From positions 1-15,803 of the forward strand of contig DAOMOP010000084.1 of the NCBI GenBank assembly GCA_035444405.1: 15,803 nt of DNA, in the 5' to 3' direction. The stretch is from DAOMOP01 sp035444405 (GTDB lineage Bacteria > Pseudomonadota > Gammaproteobacteria > Burkholderiales > Rhodocyclaceae). Positions 4,692 through 11,240 of the stretch are shown piece after piece. Every line of letters starts with the position of its first letter. The stretch's first letter is position 1. Made by a program: the position numbers and the translations under genes. A model generated the notes under the pieces. That model saw only the letters and a program-made list of their open reading frames with translations. It did no database searches and was not told the origin of the DNA.

Positions 4692-5261
4692 TCAATCCAC
4701 TTCCGCATCCGCATATACGTCGTCGAGGGAAACCTCCACACCCAGGCAGTTCAGCCGGAATGAACCGTCGGTGAAAGTCTCATGGACGACCCCGTCTCCG
4801 AAGCGAAACACCTCCACGCGCCGCTGCTCCGAATCGACCAGCACGTATTCACGCAGGGTCGGTATCTTCTCGTAGGCAAACAGCTTTTCCCGCCTGTCGA
4901 TGCGTTCGGTAGACGGCGACAAGACTTCCACGACCAGGCACGGCCGGCGTCGGTAGTACGGGTCGCGGTCCTGCGGATCGCAGGCGAGCAGCAGGTCGGG
5001 ATAGTAGAAATACGTCTCACCGGCATGGTCGACCCGCAGTTTCATGTCGGCGATGAACAACTGGCAGCCCTTGCTGCGGGCGTAGGGGCGCAAACTTGCG
5101 AAAAAGGCGCCCGCGATCAGCCCATGCCTCGCGCTCGCCCCACCCATCGCCACGATCTGGCCGGCGAGGTATTCATGCTTGACATCGGTCAGGGTCTCGC
5201 CTTCCAGATACTCGTCTACGCCGACCCACACGTCGGTTCGTTCAGCCAGAGGGCTCTTCAT
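4692..5261 (-). CDS. Uma2-family protein (DUF820), PD-(D/E)XK fold
   Basis: 189 residues. The start at 5261 has GAGGAGG (5267-5273) upstream. The conserved order of the family is visible: EYLEGETLTDVKHEYLAGQI at 17-36, the MGGASARHGLIAGAF helix, FIADMKLRV, YYPDLLLACDP with Asp89, and CLVVEVLSPSTERIDRREKL with Glu112, then YEKIPTLREYVLVDSEQRRV. This is the restriction-endonuclease-like fold annotated as Uma2 endonuclease. Such genes are multi-copy in many bacteria, and activity on DNA is mostly presumed. A second locus with the same 5' end and upstream region is at 9489-9607, where only a remnant survives. Confidence 0.88.
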   Translation of the reverse strand: MKSPLAERTDVWVGVDEYLEGETLTDVKHEYLAGQIVAMGGASARHGLIAGAFFASLRPYARSKGCQLFIADMKLRVDHAGETYFYYPDLLLACDPQDRDPYYRRRPCLVVEVLSPSTERIDRREKLFAYEKIPTLREYVLVDSEQRRVEVFRFGDGVVHETFTDGSFRLNCLGVEVSLDDVYADAEVD

Positions 5262-5385
5262 CCATGCCTCCTCGGGAGCAGACAACGTCGCATGGCAATG
5301 CTACGCCTTTCGACGACTTCGGGACAATCGGCTTCACACCGGACAGAGCGAACTCCACCGGCTTCGTCCGAAAACGTGCTGAAAG

Positions 5386-5410
5386 CATACCTATATCATA
5401 CGTATAGCAT
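5386..5410. repeat. Direct 11-bp repeats upstream of pilV
   Basis: CATACCTATAT (5386-5396) is followed directly by CATACGTATAG (5397-5407) and a third CAT (5408-5410). The 11-base period is one helical turn, as expected for a protein binding twice on the same face. The repeats end 17 bases before the predicted -10 box of pilV, so they occupy the -35 region. Confidence 0.55.
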
Positions 5411-5427
5411 TTAAACGCCAATCACAA

Positions 5428-5433
5428 TATACT
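5428..5433 (+). promoter_or_regulatory. pilV: -10 box (TATACT) of the pilVWX operon
   Basis: TATACT lies 29 bases before the pilV start codon. The matching -35 position (5405-5410, TAGCAT) is a poor consensus, which fits a promoter that needs an activator bound at the overlapping 11-bp direct repeats. The inference rests on position only. Confidence 0.4.
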
Positions 5434-5462
5434 TTTGTCATCGCTCTCGGACGGAAGGATTC

Positions 5463-5927
5463 ATGCTCGAATTGCTCCCCCGATCCCGCAGCGCCAATGC
5501 TGCCGACAGTCCACTCGGTCCGGCCGGGAGGCGACGCCGACCATCGCGGGGAGCAACCCTCATCGAGGTTCTGGTCGCGATGACGATTCTCTCGATCGGC
5601 CTGCTCGGGGTCGCGGCGCTTCAGCTGAAGGGGCTTCAGAGCGCGCATGCGGCATTCCAGCGCACCATCGCCACGATTATCGCGAAGGACGCCGTCGAGC
5701 GCCTGTGGGTCGACCTGGCCGACGGCAACGCCGTCGATGTCGAACGTGTCCAGGCCGATTGGCTGGCGCACTGGCGTGCAGCCGATGTCACGCTACCCGC
5801 CCTCGACGGCGAGATCGGCCGCTCCGGCTCCCTCTTTCGCGTTTCCGTGTCGTGGAGCGAACACCGCCTCGAAAACACGGCGAGCACGAGCTTCGACTAT
5901 GTCACCGAGCTGCCACCCGACAGATAA
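5463..5927 (+). CDS. pilV: Type IV pilus modification protein PilV (minor pilin)
   Basis: 154 residues, with GGAAGG (5452-5457) upstream of the ATG. A 30-residue basic leader (RRRRPSRG) ends at the prepilin peptidase site Gly30, followed by ATLIEVLVAMTILSIGLLGV with Glu35 at position +5, then LQLKGLQSAHAAFQRTIATI. This is the classical class III signal of minor pilins cut and methylated by PilD. The C-terminal part (VSVSWSEHR near 120) is the small globular head. The protein would sit in the inner membrane and join PilW, PilX and a GspH/FimT-type pilin in the priming tip complex. The gene overlaps pilW by 29 bases. Leader length is on the long side, but no better start is visible. Confidence 0.92.
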   Translation: MLELLPRSRSANAADSPLGPAGRRRRPSRGATLIEVLVAMTILSIGLLGVAALQLKGLQSAHAAFQRTIATIIAKDAVERLWVDLADGNAVDVERVQADWLAHWRAADVTLPALDGEIGRSGSLFRVSVSWSEHRLENTASTSFDYVTELPPDR

Positions 5928-6552
5928 GCGCCGGCACGGGGGTCGCCGGCACGCGTTCCATACGCCCGGCCGCAATCGGCTCGGCGGCTTGACGCTGATC
6001 GAGCTGATGATCGCGATGGTGATCGGTCTGGGCGTGGCCGGAGCCGCCGGCCAGCTGTTCATCAGCAGCCGGATCGCCTACACCGAGATGGAGCGGCTCT
6101 CCACATTGCACGAGCATGTGCGCTTTGCGACCGACATCCTCACGCGCGACATCCGCAGTGCGGCGATGCGAAGCGACGGCAGCATCGATGTGGGTTGGAC
6201 GCAGCAGGACGAGGCTGTACCTCTCGAGATCGGCCGCCCCGCCGCAAGTGGTTGCGACGGCGGCCTCGCCGACGCCGACGGCCTGGTGATGAACCGATAC
6301 ACCCTCGCCGGCGGCAACCTGCGCTGCAACACGGCCGGTGCCTCGCCCCAGGCGCTGATCAGCGGCGTACGCGGCGTCCGCGTGTGTGCGATTCACGCCG
6401 GTCACCACGACTGCGGCGGAGCCGGAACACCGGTTGCCCTGCGCATCACCTTGCTGCTGGAAAGTCGGGCGGGCGGCCAAACTTTCGAGCACTCGGTCAC
6501 CTTTACGGTGGCGATGCGCAACGCCGTGCTCGCCCTGTACAACGCCGGATAG
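5899..6552 (+). CDS. pilW: PilW family minor pilin
   Basis: 217 residues. The ATG at 5899 lies inside the end of pilV, and it is the only plausible in-frame start before the hydrophobic segment. It gives a basic 30-residue leader (KRRHGGRRHAFHTPGRNRLG then G) cut before LTLIELMIAMVIGLGVAGAA with Glu35 at +5. Downstream, QLFISSRIAYTEMERLSTLH, then HVRFATDILTRDIRSAAM and the later CDGGLADADGLVM region are typical of PilW, including the pattern in which a cysteine follows the N-terminal helix domain. It is a priming pilin of the type IV pilus. The 29-base overlap with pilV and the lack of a clear Shine-Dalgarno sequence suggest translational coupling. Confidence 0.9.
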   Translation: MSPSCHPTDKRRHGGRRHAFHTPGRNRLGGLTLIELMIAMVIGLGVAGAAGQLFISSRIAYTEMERLSTLHEHVRFATDILTRDIRSAAMRSDGSIDVGWTQQDEAVPLEIGRPAASGCDGGLADADGLVMNRYTLAGGNLRCNTAGASPQALISGVRGVRVCAIHAGHHDCGGAGTPVALRITLLLESRAGGQTFEHSVTFTVAMRNAVLALYNAG

Positions 6553-6578
6553 CCGAACGAGAAGCGAGGGAGGAACCG

Positions 6579-7766
6579 ATGCGACAGCACAATGCCGGCA
6601 TGGCGCTGATCATCTGCCTGTTGATGCTGTTGGTCAGCACCATCCTCGGCATGGCGGCCGTCCGGGGAGCCGTGCTCGGCGAGCGTGTCGCCGGAAACCA
6701 CCGCCAGGCCAGTGACGCCTTCATGGCCGCCGAAGCGGGCGTTGCAGCAGCCCTGACCTGGTTTCAGGCGGATCCGGATCACTACAGCGACGAGGGCGGA
6801 TACTGGATTCTGGCGGCCGACGATGTGTCCACCGCGGCCCGCAAGACCACTGCGATCGCGCATGCAGTCGCGGCAGACGGCAGCACGCTTCGCGCAGGTG
6901 TGTCATGGCATATCGAAGAGCTCACCCGCGTCGGCGATCACGCGATGCGCTTCACGAGCGCGGGCTCGGTGGCCGGAACGGGTGCGACGCGACGGATTAC
7001 GGCCGTGTTCGAGCGGCCTCACGCCTTGGCTGCCGAGGCTCCAGCGGCCGAGGCGGCGTACACCTGCTTCGGTCGCGACTGCCTCGTCAGCATCGGCGGC
7101 AGCGCCTTCGTGGACGGCCGTGACTGGAATCCGCCGACGGACTTCGACTGTCAGGGCGCGGGCTGCCGCGGCACACAGCTCGATCCGCTCGCCCATCCGG
7201 CCGTGGCCGGAATATTCCTGACCGACGACGGCACGATTGCCGCAGGTGGTGGCGATCGCGGGCGCGACGCCCTCGCGTCGCATGTGGACGGCGACCCGGC
7301 CACGCGGATCACCGCCGCTTACGACGGCGCGTCCGATGTCGCCTACTGGCGCGACTATGCCGAAGCACTCGGCGCCGCCATTGCCATCGACGGAACCGTC
7401 AGCACCGGTACCATCGGCACCCGCGCGGAGCCGCGCGTGTCCGAGGTCGCCGCATCCGCCCGGATCACCGGCACGGTCGATGGCGCCGGCGTCCTGATCG
7501 TGCGCGAGAGCGCGCGCCTGGAAATCACCGGAACATTCCACTTCGAGGGCCTGATCATCGTCGAGGCTGGCGCCACCATCGGCATGGGCAGCGGTAACGT
7601 CAACGTGTTCGGCGCCATCGTCGCCCTTGGCGGACATGCGACCGACGTCGACGGCGATTTCACCGGAAACATCGCCGTCAGGTACAGCAGCGCCGCACTC
7701 GCCAACCTCACGAACATCGAGACCGAAGCCGTTCCGGGCGGCCTGTCGGCGTGGCAGGAACTCTGA
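6579..7766 (+). CDS. pilX: PilX N-terminal domain protein, unusually long
   Basis: 395 residues; GGGAGG (6568-6573) precedes the ATG. The first 60 residues are a PilX_N domain: RQHNAGMALIICLLMLLVST, then ERVAGNHRQASDAFMAAEAG. As in other PilX proteins the leader is short and the Glu+5 of major pilins is replaced. PilX proteins are usually around 170-220 residues; here about 200 more follow. They include a cysteine-bearing segment (YTCFGRDCLVSIGGSAFVDG, then FDCQGAGC) and, from about residue 290, short hydrophobic beta repeats (ITGTVDGAGVLIVRESARLE, ITGTFHFEGLIIVEAGATIG) that suggest a beta-solenoid. Such extended PilX-type proteins probably expose an adhesive or polymer-forming head at the pilus tip. 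Neither pilY1 nor pilE follows. Confidence 0.88.
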   Translation: MRQHNAGMALIICLLMLLVSTILGMAAVRGAVLGERVAGNHRQASDAFMAAEAGVAAALTWFQADPDHYSDEGGYWILAADDVSTAARKTTAIAHAVAADGSTLRAGVSWHIEELTRVGDHAMRFTSAGSVAGTGATRRITAVFERPHALAAEAPAAEAAYTCFGRDCLVSIGGSAFVDGRDWNPPTDFDCQGAGCRGTQLDPLAHPAVAGIFLTDDGTIAAGGGDRGRDALASHVDGDPATRITAAYDGASDVAYWRDYAEALGAAIAIDGTVSTGTIGTRAEPRVSEVAASARITGTVDGAGVLIVRESARLEITGTFHFEGLIIVEAGATIGMGSGNVNVFGAIVALGGHATDVDGDFTGNIAVRYSSAALANLTNIETEAVPGGLSAWQEL

Positions 7767-7908
7767 CCCTCACCGGGCGCGGCACGGCTTTCGGGCCTTG
7801 GCAAGCCGCCAGCGGGAATGCATGCGAATGTGAGGGCGCAGAGCCGCGCTCGGATCCCGCATGCCCAGGCGAATTTCGGCATCGAGGTCCCCCGGATCGT
7901 CTCTCGGT

Positions 7909-8430
7909 TCAGCAACTGCCGCCTTCGATACGCGGCCGACCGACCGAGTTCACGACCAGCCGACGCCCCGCCCCCTGGTGACAAAAGGTGACGGTGCCCA
8001 TCTGCAAACCACCACCGGTCAATTGCGTCCGCCCTTCGCCGTTGTACGAGATGTAGCGTCGCACGTTCGTATTGCCGGTGATGACCATTCCATCGACCTG
8101 GGCCGCGGCAATCTTCAGTACAAGCTCACCGGACTCACGCATGCCGCTGCCATCGCTGTCGACAAAGACGATCCAGCCGTGGTGCCATGCCCCTTCCCCC
8201 GTGCACGTATTGCGGTCGCTGCTGACGCATGCCGTGACCCGCTCGCTGCGCTTGATGGCCTCCGAGCGTGCATACAGCAAGGTCTCGAGCAAGCCGTTGG
8301 CAGCCGTTGCCAGCCGATTGTCGCGGATCAGGCTTGCAAAGGATGGCACGGCGATGCCGAGCAGTACGCCAAGAACGGCGAGCACGATCATCAGTTCGAC
8401 CAGGGTGACCCCCAGCGCGCGACGCTTCAT
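7909..8430 (-). CDS. fimT: GspH/FimT family pseudopilin
   Basis: 173 residues. The start at 8430 is supported by a G-rich Shine-Dalgarno sequence on the minus strand (8433-8441). A very short leader MKRRALG is cut before VTLVELMIVLAVLGVLLGIA with Glu12 at +5. The next segment, VPSFASLIRDNRLATAANGL then LLYARSEAIKRSERVTACVS, is the diagnostic GspH/FimT signature. The end (GRRLVVNSVGRPRIEGG) is the typical C-terminal strand. FimT/FimU-like pseudopilins help prime pilus assembly and, in some species, bind DNA for uptake. The gene is convergent with pilVWX, separated by 142 bases with no strong terminator hairpin that I can see. Confidence 0.9.
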   Translation of the reverse strand: MKRRALGVTLVELMIVLAVLGVLLGIAVPSFASLIRDNRLATAANGLLETLLYARSEAIKRSERVTACVSSDRNTCTGEGAWHHGWIVFVDSDGSGMRESGELVLKIAAAQVDGMVITGNTNVRRYISYNGEGRTQLTGGGLQMGTVTFCHQGAGRRLVVNSVGRPRIEGGSC

Positions 8431-8792
8431 CGCCCCCTCCCTCGAGGATTGCGCGCAGAACGAGAGCGCATGCGAGGGTGCCGAGCTCACCACCGGCACC
8501 CCGAAGCCTCAGGCGCTGCGCAAGAACGCATCGCCAGATTCTAACTGTTTCGCATACCCGCTAGAAGCATTGCATGCGAGGGATTGCGCGATGCGCTGTA
8601 GCCCAAGAGCTCGTTCCGACGGTGCCAACACCCGCTGCAAAGCAAAACGGGGAGAGGCCTGGATTTCACGATTTCAGTCTTGTCAGGCCGATTCCCTTCA
8701 CCGTCTTCACACCAACGGCGACAAACGGTCGCGATGAGGTCCAGCGATGGATCGACTAGAATATGGGCTATCTTCGCCATAATCACTGCCGA
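8431..8792. other. 362-bp intergenic stretch between fimT and the MNT gene
   Basis: No convincing gene is present. The minus-strand open frame at 8541-8786 gives cysteine- and tryptophan-scattered protein without a recognisable domain or Shine-Dalgarno sequence. The 11-mer GCATGCGAGGG appears at about 8468 and again at about 8572. TAGAAT at 8756-8761 could be a -10 box for the following gene, but no good -35 pairs with it. No tRNA or terminator is evident. Confidence 0.5.
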
Positions 8793-9116
8793 ATGCTTTC
8801 AGACAAGACCATCATGGATGCCGCACACCGCGCCGCTTCAATCGCAAGCAGCCCGGCGCGGATCATTGTCTTTGGCTCGTACGCACGCGGCGATGCCGAC
8901 GAGGGGTCCGATCTGGATCTGCTGGTCATCGAACGCGAGGTGATTGACAAGGCCGCCGAGTATTTCAAGCTTCACCGGGCCGTCGGTTCGATCGGCGTGG
9001 GCGTGGACGTGCTTGTCCTGTCGCACGATGAGTTCGAGCGGCGCAGCCGCGTACCTGGCACCATCCCATACTGGGCAAAGAAGGAAGGCAAGGTGCTCTA
9101 TGACGCCGGAGCTTGA
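8793..9116 (+). CDS. MNT-type nucleotidyltransferase antitoxin
   Basis: 107 residues from the ATG at 8793; an in-frame ATG at 8763 would add ten residues that do not look conserved, and neither has a strong Shine-Dalgarno sequence. The minimal nucleotidyltransferase core is clear: RIIVFGSYARGDADEGSDLD at 23-42, carrying the GS...DxD catalytic motif (Gly28-Ser29, Asp40, Asp42), then VGVDVLVLSHDEFERRSRVP and the ending IPYWAKKEGKVLYD. In MNT-HEPN systems this enzyme acts as antitoxin, in studied cases by adenylylating the HEPN RNase. It overlaps the start of the HEPN gene by 17 bases. The partner is frameshifted, so the module is probably inactive or the sequence has errors. Confidence 0.88.
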   Translation: MLSDKTIMDAAHRAASIASSPARIIVFGSYARGDADEGSDLDLLVIEREVIDKAAEYFKLHRAVGSIGVGVDVLVLSHDEFERRSRVPGTIPYWAKKEGKVLYDAGA

Positions 9117-9488
9117 GGAGGCGCTGCGATTGTTGCGCTTGGCCCGGCGCGATCTCGACACCAGAGCTGCTGTTGCCGCTTTCGAAGGCGACCGTCGCCG
9201 CGATCGGATTTCACGCGCAGCAGTGCGCTGAAAAGGCCCTGAAGGCCGTCTGCGCCATGCGTGCAATCGAAGTACGGCGTACCCACGTACCTGACCGCAT
9301 TGGGTCACGAGATTGTCAACGATGGTGGCAGCCTGCCGGTGTCCGTAGACGACTTACGATGGCTGAATCCTTTCGCGGTCGAGTTTCGCTACGACGACGA
9401 TGTCGCACCGGCGCTCGCACGCGATGACGTGGTCAGGCTGGCATCGACAATACTCCGATGGGCGACTGCGCAGGTCGACGCCGACTAA
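9100..9488 (+). pseudogene. HEPN-domain toxin, broken by two frameshifts
   Basis: Three pieces in three frames join into one HEPN protein. MTPELEEALRLLRLARRDLD starts at 9100. From about 9165 the next frame gives ATVAAIGFHAQQCAEKALKA and then IEVRRTHV. From about 9285 the third frame gives TALGHEIVNDGGSLPVSVDD, then RWLNPFAVEFRYDDDVAPAL and ILRWATAQVDAD, ending at 9488. Each break moves the frame by +1. All the expected blocks of a roughly 130-residue HEPN protein are present in order and little decayed, so the lesions are recent or are base-calling errors. Intact, it would be the RNase toxin of the MNT gene that overlaps its start. Confidence 0.82.
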
Positions 9489-9607
9489 AAGATCGGATTG
9501 TCCAGCCAGAGAGCTGTTCATCGATGCCTCCTCGTAAACAGACGTCCATGTGAGGCGACATTGCCGAACAATGCCGCGCCCTACGAGGAATTCAGGACAA
9601 TCACTTC
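9489..9607 (-). pseudogene. 5' remnant of a second uma2-like gene and its upstream region
   Basis: On the minus strand an ATG at 9521 begins MNSSLAGQSDLLVGVD, which aligns to MKSPLAERTDVWVGVD of the Uma2 gene at 5261. At DNA level 9503-9543 matches 5243-5283 at about 35 of 41 positions, including the Shine-Dalgarno block. The similarity continues weakly upstream to a shared GGACAATC (near 9600 and 5330). Everything after the first dozen or so codons is replaced by the HEPN gene end. The remainder of this stretch holds no gene. Confidence 0.7.
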
Positions 9608-9627
9608 CGCTGGCTCAGCACTCTCCG

Positions 9628-10248
9628 TTACGCTCTGCGCTGCTGCATCACGAAGCGGCTCATGCCGACGAGAATGCCCGCCGTCGCCCCCCAGATGAAG
9701 TAGCCCTGATACGGCATCGCGTAATACTGCCGCAGCCGCCCCTCGAACTCGACCTCGTGGTGTTCGTGGTTGGCCGGGTCGAGCAGGAAGGCGAGCGGGA
9801 CCTCGAAGGCCTCGGCGACCTCGAACTCGTCGAGCTTCAGCTCGAAGGGCGGGTGCACCAGACCGACCACCGGAGTCACGTTGAAGCCGGTGCCGGTGCG
9901 GTATTCGGCCAGTTCCCCGAGCAGCTCGACGCGCTCCGGGTCGAGCCCGATCTCCTCTTCGGTCTCGCGCAATGCGGTCATGACCGGCGAGACGTCGGTC
10001 GACTCCACCCGTCCGCCCGGAAAGCTGACCTGTCCGGCATGGTGATGCAGGTGGTCGGTGCGGCGCGTGAGCAGCACCGAAAGGCCCTCCGACCGCGTGA
10101 CGACGGGAACCAGCACCGCCGCAGGCACGAGCGGCCGCCCGCTTTCGTACTCCCTCACGGGCGCCGGTTCCGCGGTCGAATTCAGAAAGCACGCGCGCAA
10201 CCAGTGCGCATCGAGCGTATCGAACTGAGCGAAGAGTGACTTTTCCAA
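9628..10248 (-). CDS. Nudix hydrolase, CoA pyrophosphatase type (NudL-like)
   Basis: 206 residues. The CoA-pyrophosphatase signature LLTRRTDHLHHHAGQVSFPG (59-78) directly precedes the Nudix box, whose catalytic core ALRETEEEIGL is at 92-102. The first part of the box (GRVESTDVSPVMT) departs from the strict G-x5-E spacing in the way I associate with NudL/CoA-type enzymes. Later TGFNVTPVVGLVHPPFELKL, then EVAEAFEVPLAFLLD and GYFIWGATAGIL are also typical. It should hydrolyse CoA or acyl-CoA to 4'-phosphopantetheine derivatives and 3',5'-ADP in the cytoplasm. It lies 7 bases after the protease gene on the same strand, so the two are likely co-transcribed although no functional link is obvious. 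Confidence 0.9.
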   Translation of the reverse strand: MEKSLFAQFDTLDAHWLRACFLNSTAEPAPVREYESGRPLVPAAVLVPVVTRSEGLSVLLTRRTDHLHHHAGQVSFPGGRVESTDVSPVMTALRETEEEIGLDPERVELLGELAEYRTGTGFNVTPVVGLVHPPFELKLDEFEVAEAFEVPLAFLLDPANHEHHEVEFEGRLRQYYAMPYQGYFIWGATAGILVGMSRFVMQQRRA

Positions 10249-10255
10249 ATCGGTC

Positions 10256-10957
10256 TCAGAATCTCTTGTGCAGGATCAGCGTGTTGCCCTGCCGCTGCAT
10301 TTCCATCCTATTGAGCACGCTCATGCCGAGAAGTGCCACGGGAAGATCGTTTTCGAACACCGCGGCATCGACGTCGTGCAGCGTGACGGCCCCCAGCTGC
10401 AGCCTGTCCAGGCGCACGCGCCAGACCTGCACCGGACCGGCGGCGGTCTGTGCGGTCATCGCCGTTCCCTTCCTGAAATCCACGCCGGCCCGCCTGGCAT
10501 CCGACGCGCCCAGAAAGAAGAGCGTCGCGCCGGTGTCGACGAGAAACGGAATGCGCGTGCCATTGACGATCGCTTCGCTGCCGAAGTGGCCGCGGGCGTC
10601 CGCATGCAGCGTGAGCGCGGCCGGCTCGCGCGGGTCGGTCTGAATCGCCCGCCCGCCGAGCCTAAGCCTGTGCTGCCGGCCATCCCTCTCGACGACGGCC
10701 TGGTCACCGTCGATCGCGACGAGTCTCACGCCCTCGGGCGTCACCCCGCCAATCTTCACCGTACGCGGTGTTCCGCCATCGATCACCAGCACCGCCCGGG
10801 ATCCCATGCTTCCCACCAGCGCGACGTCCGATGCGTCGCCCGACCCGAAAGCCAATAGCGGACCGCACGACACCACCAAGAGCGGGACGACATGGCTTGC
10901 GAGCCACGCCGACAAACGCCGCAGCCGGGCTGTTCCGCCCCCTGTCTGAATGTTCAT
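10256..10957 (-). CDS. Retropepsin-like aspartic protease (clan AA, TIGR02281-like)
   Basis: 233 residues. A hydrophobic N-terminal segment (16-40, including ASHVVPLLVVSCGPLLAFGS) anchors it or exports it, placing the rest in the periplasm. Residues 44-105 (VALVGSMGSRAVLVIDGGTP, then VKIGGVTPEGVRLV) resemble the small beta domain found before such proteases and in GspC-type proteins. The protease domain follows: ADARGHFGSEAIVNGTRIPF, the active-site motif LVDTGAT at 139-145, and the closing LLGMSVLNRMEMQRQGNTLI. One catalytic Asp per chain implies a homodimer. Bacterial members are poorly characterised. It is upstream of, and nearly touching, the Nudix gene. Confidence 0.87.
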   Translation of the reverse strand: MNIQTGGGTARLRRLSAWLASHVVPLLVVSCGPLLAFGSGDASDVALVGSMGSRAVLVIDGGTPRTVKIGGVTPEGVRLVAIDGDQAVVERDGRQHRLRLGGRAIQTDPREPAALTLHADARGHFGSEAIVNGTRIPFLVDTGATLFFLGASDARRAGVDFRKGTAMTAQTAAGPVQVWRVRLDRLQLGAVTLHDVDAAVFENDLPVALLGMSVLNRMEMQRQGNTLILHKRF

Positions 10958-11125
10958 GGCCGGTTTCCGCGCCGATTTCGGATGGCGTGATTATGTCAGG
11001 CCTGAGAAAGCGGTCAATCGCGCCGGTGCGATGAACACGCGCAGTCGAATCCAATCCAACTGCAGGCCGGCCGCTCAGGCCGAACGGGCGCGAAACGTGC
11101 CGGTGGTGGAATCGTCAAGATATTG

Positions 11126-11154
11126 TTGACCGACCGGTCGGTTTAGGCTATCGT
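11126..11154 (+). promoter_or_regulatory. Sigma-70 promoter of the diiron oxygenase operon
   Basis: TTGACC (11126-11131) and TATCGT (11149-11154) are separated by exactly 17 bases. The predicted start, near 11161, leaves an 80-base leader before the ATG at 11241. A TetR-type palindrome covers the -35 end and most of the spacer. Confidence 0.6.
11129..11142. promoter_or_regulatory. TetR-family operator, perfect 14-bp palindrome
   Basis: ACCGACCGGTCGGT is perfectly self-complementary and lies between the -35 and -10 boxes, a position that gives repression. Palindromes of the form ACCGAC-CGGTCGGT are common targets of TetR/AcrR regulators. No TetR gene is in the window, so the regulator must be encoded elsewhere. 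An outer inverted pair, CGTCAAG (11113-11119) and CTTGACG (11155-11161), encloses it. Confidence 0.65.
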
Positions 11155-11155
11155 C

Positions 11156-11169
11156 TTGACGTAGATCAA
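11156..11169. promoter_or_regulatory. FNR/Anr-like box
   Basis: TTGAC-GTAG-ATCAA matches the FNR/Anr consensus TTGAT-N4-ATCAA at 9 of 10 positions. It is centred almost on the predicted transcription start, where FNR-type proteins repress. If a second start lay near 11204 the box would be at the -41.5 activation position, but the -10 candidate there is poor. Confidence 0.5.
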
Positions 11170-11240
11170 CTCTACTCGACTTACTTGATCCAGACTTTGC
11201 CGGTGGCAACCGGCACACACCCGCAAGAGGAGAGACACGC

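Noticed and set aside
7355..7984. Long minus-strand open frame opposite pilX
   Set aside because: It lies antisense to the clearly coding pilX frame and has no family features.
8541..8786. 81-codon minus-strand open frame upstream of fimT
   Set aside because: No domain, no Shine-Dalgarno sequence, and a composition unlike the neighbouring genes.
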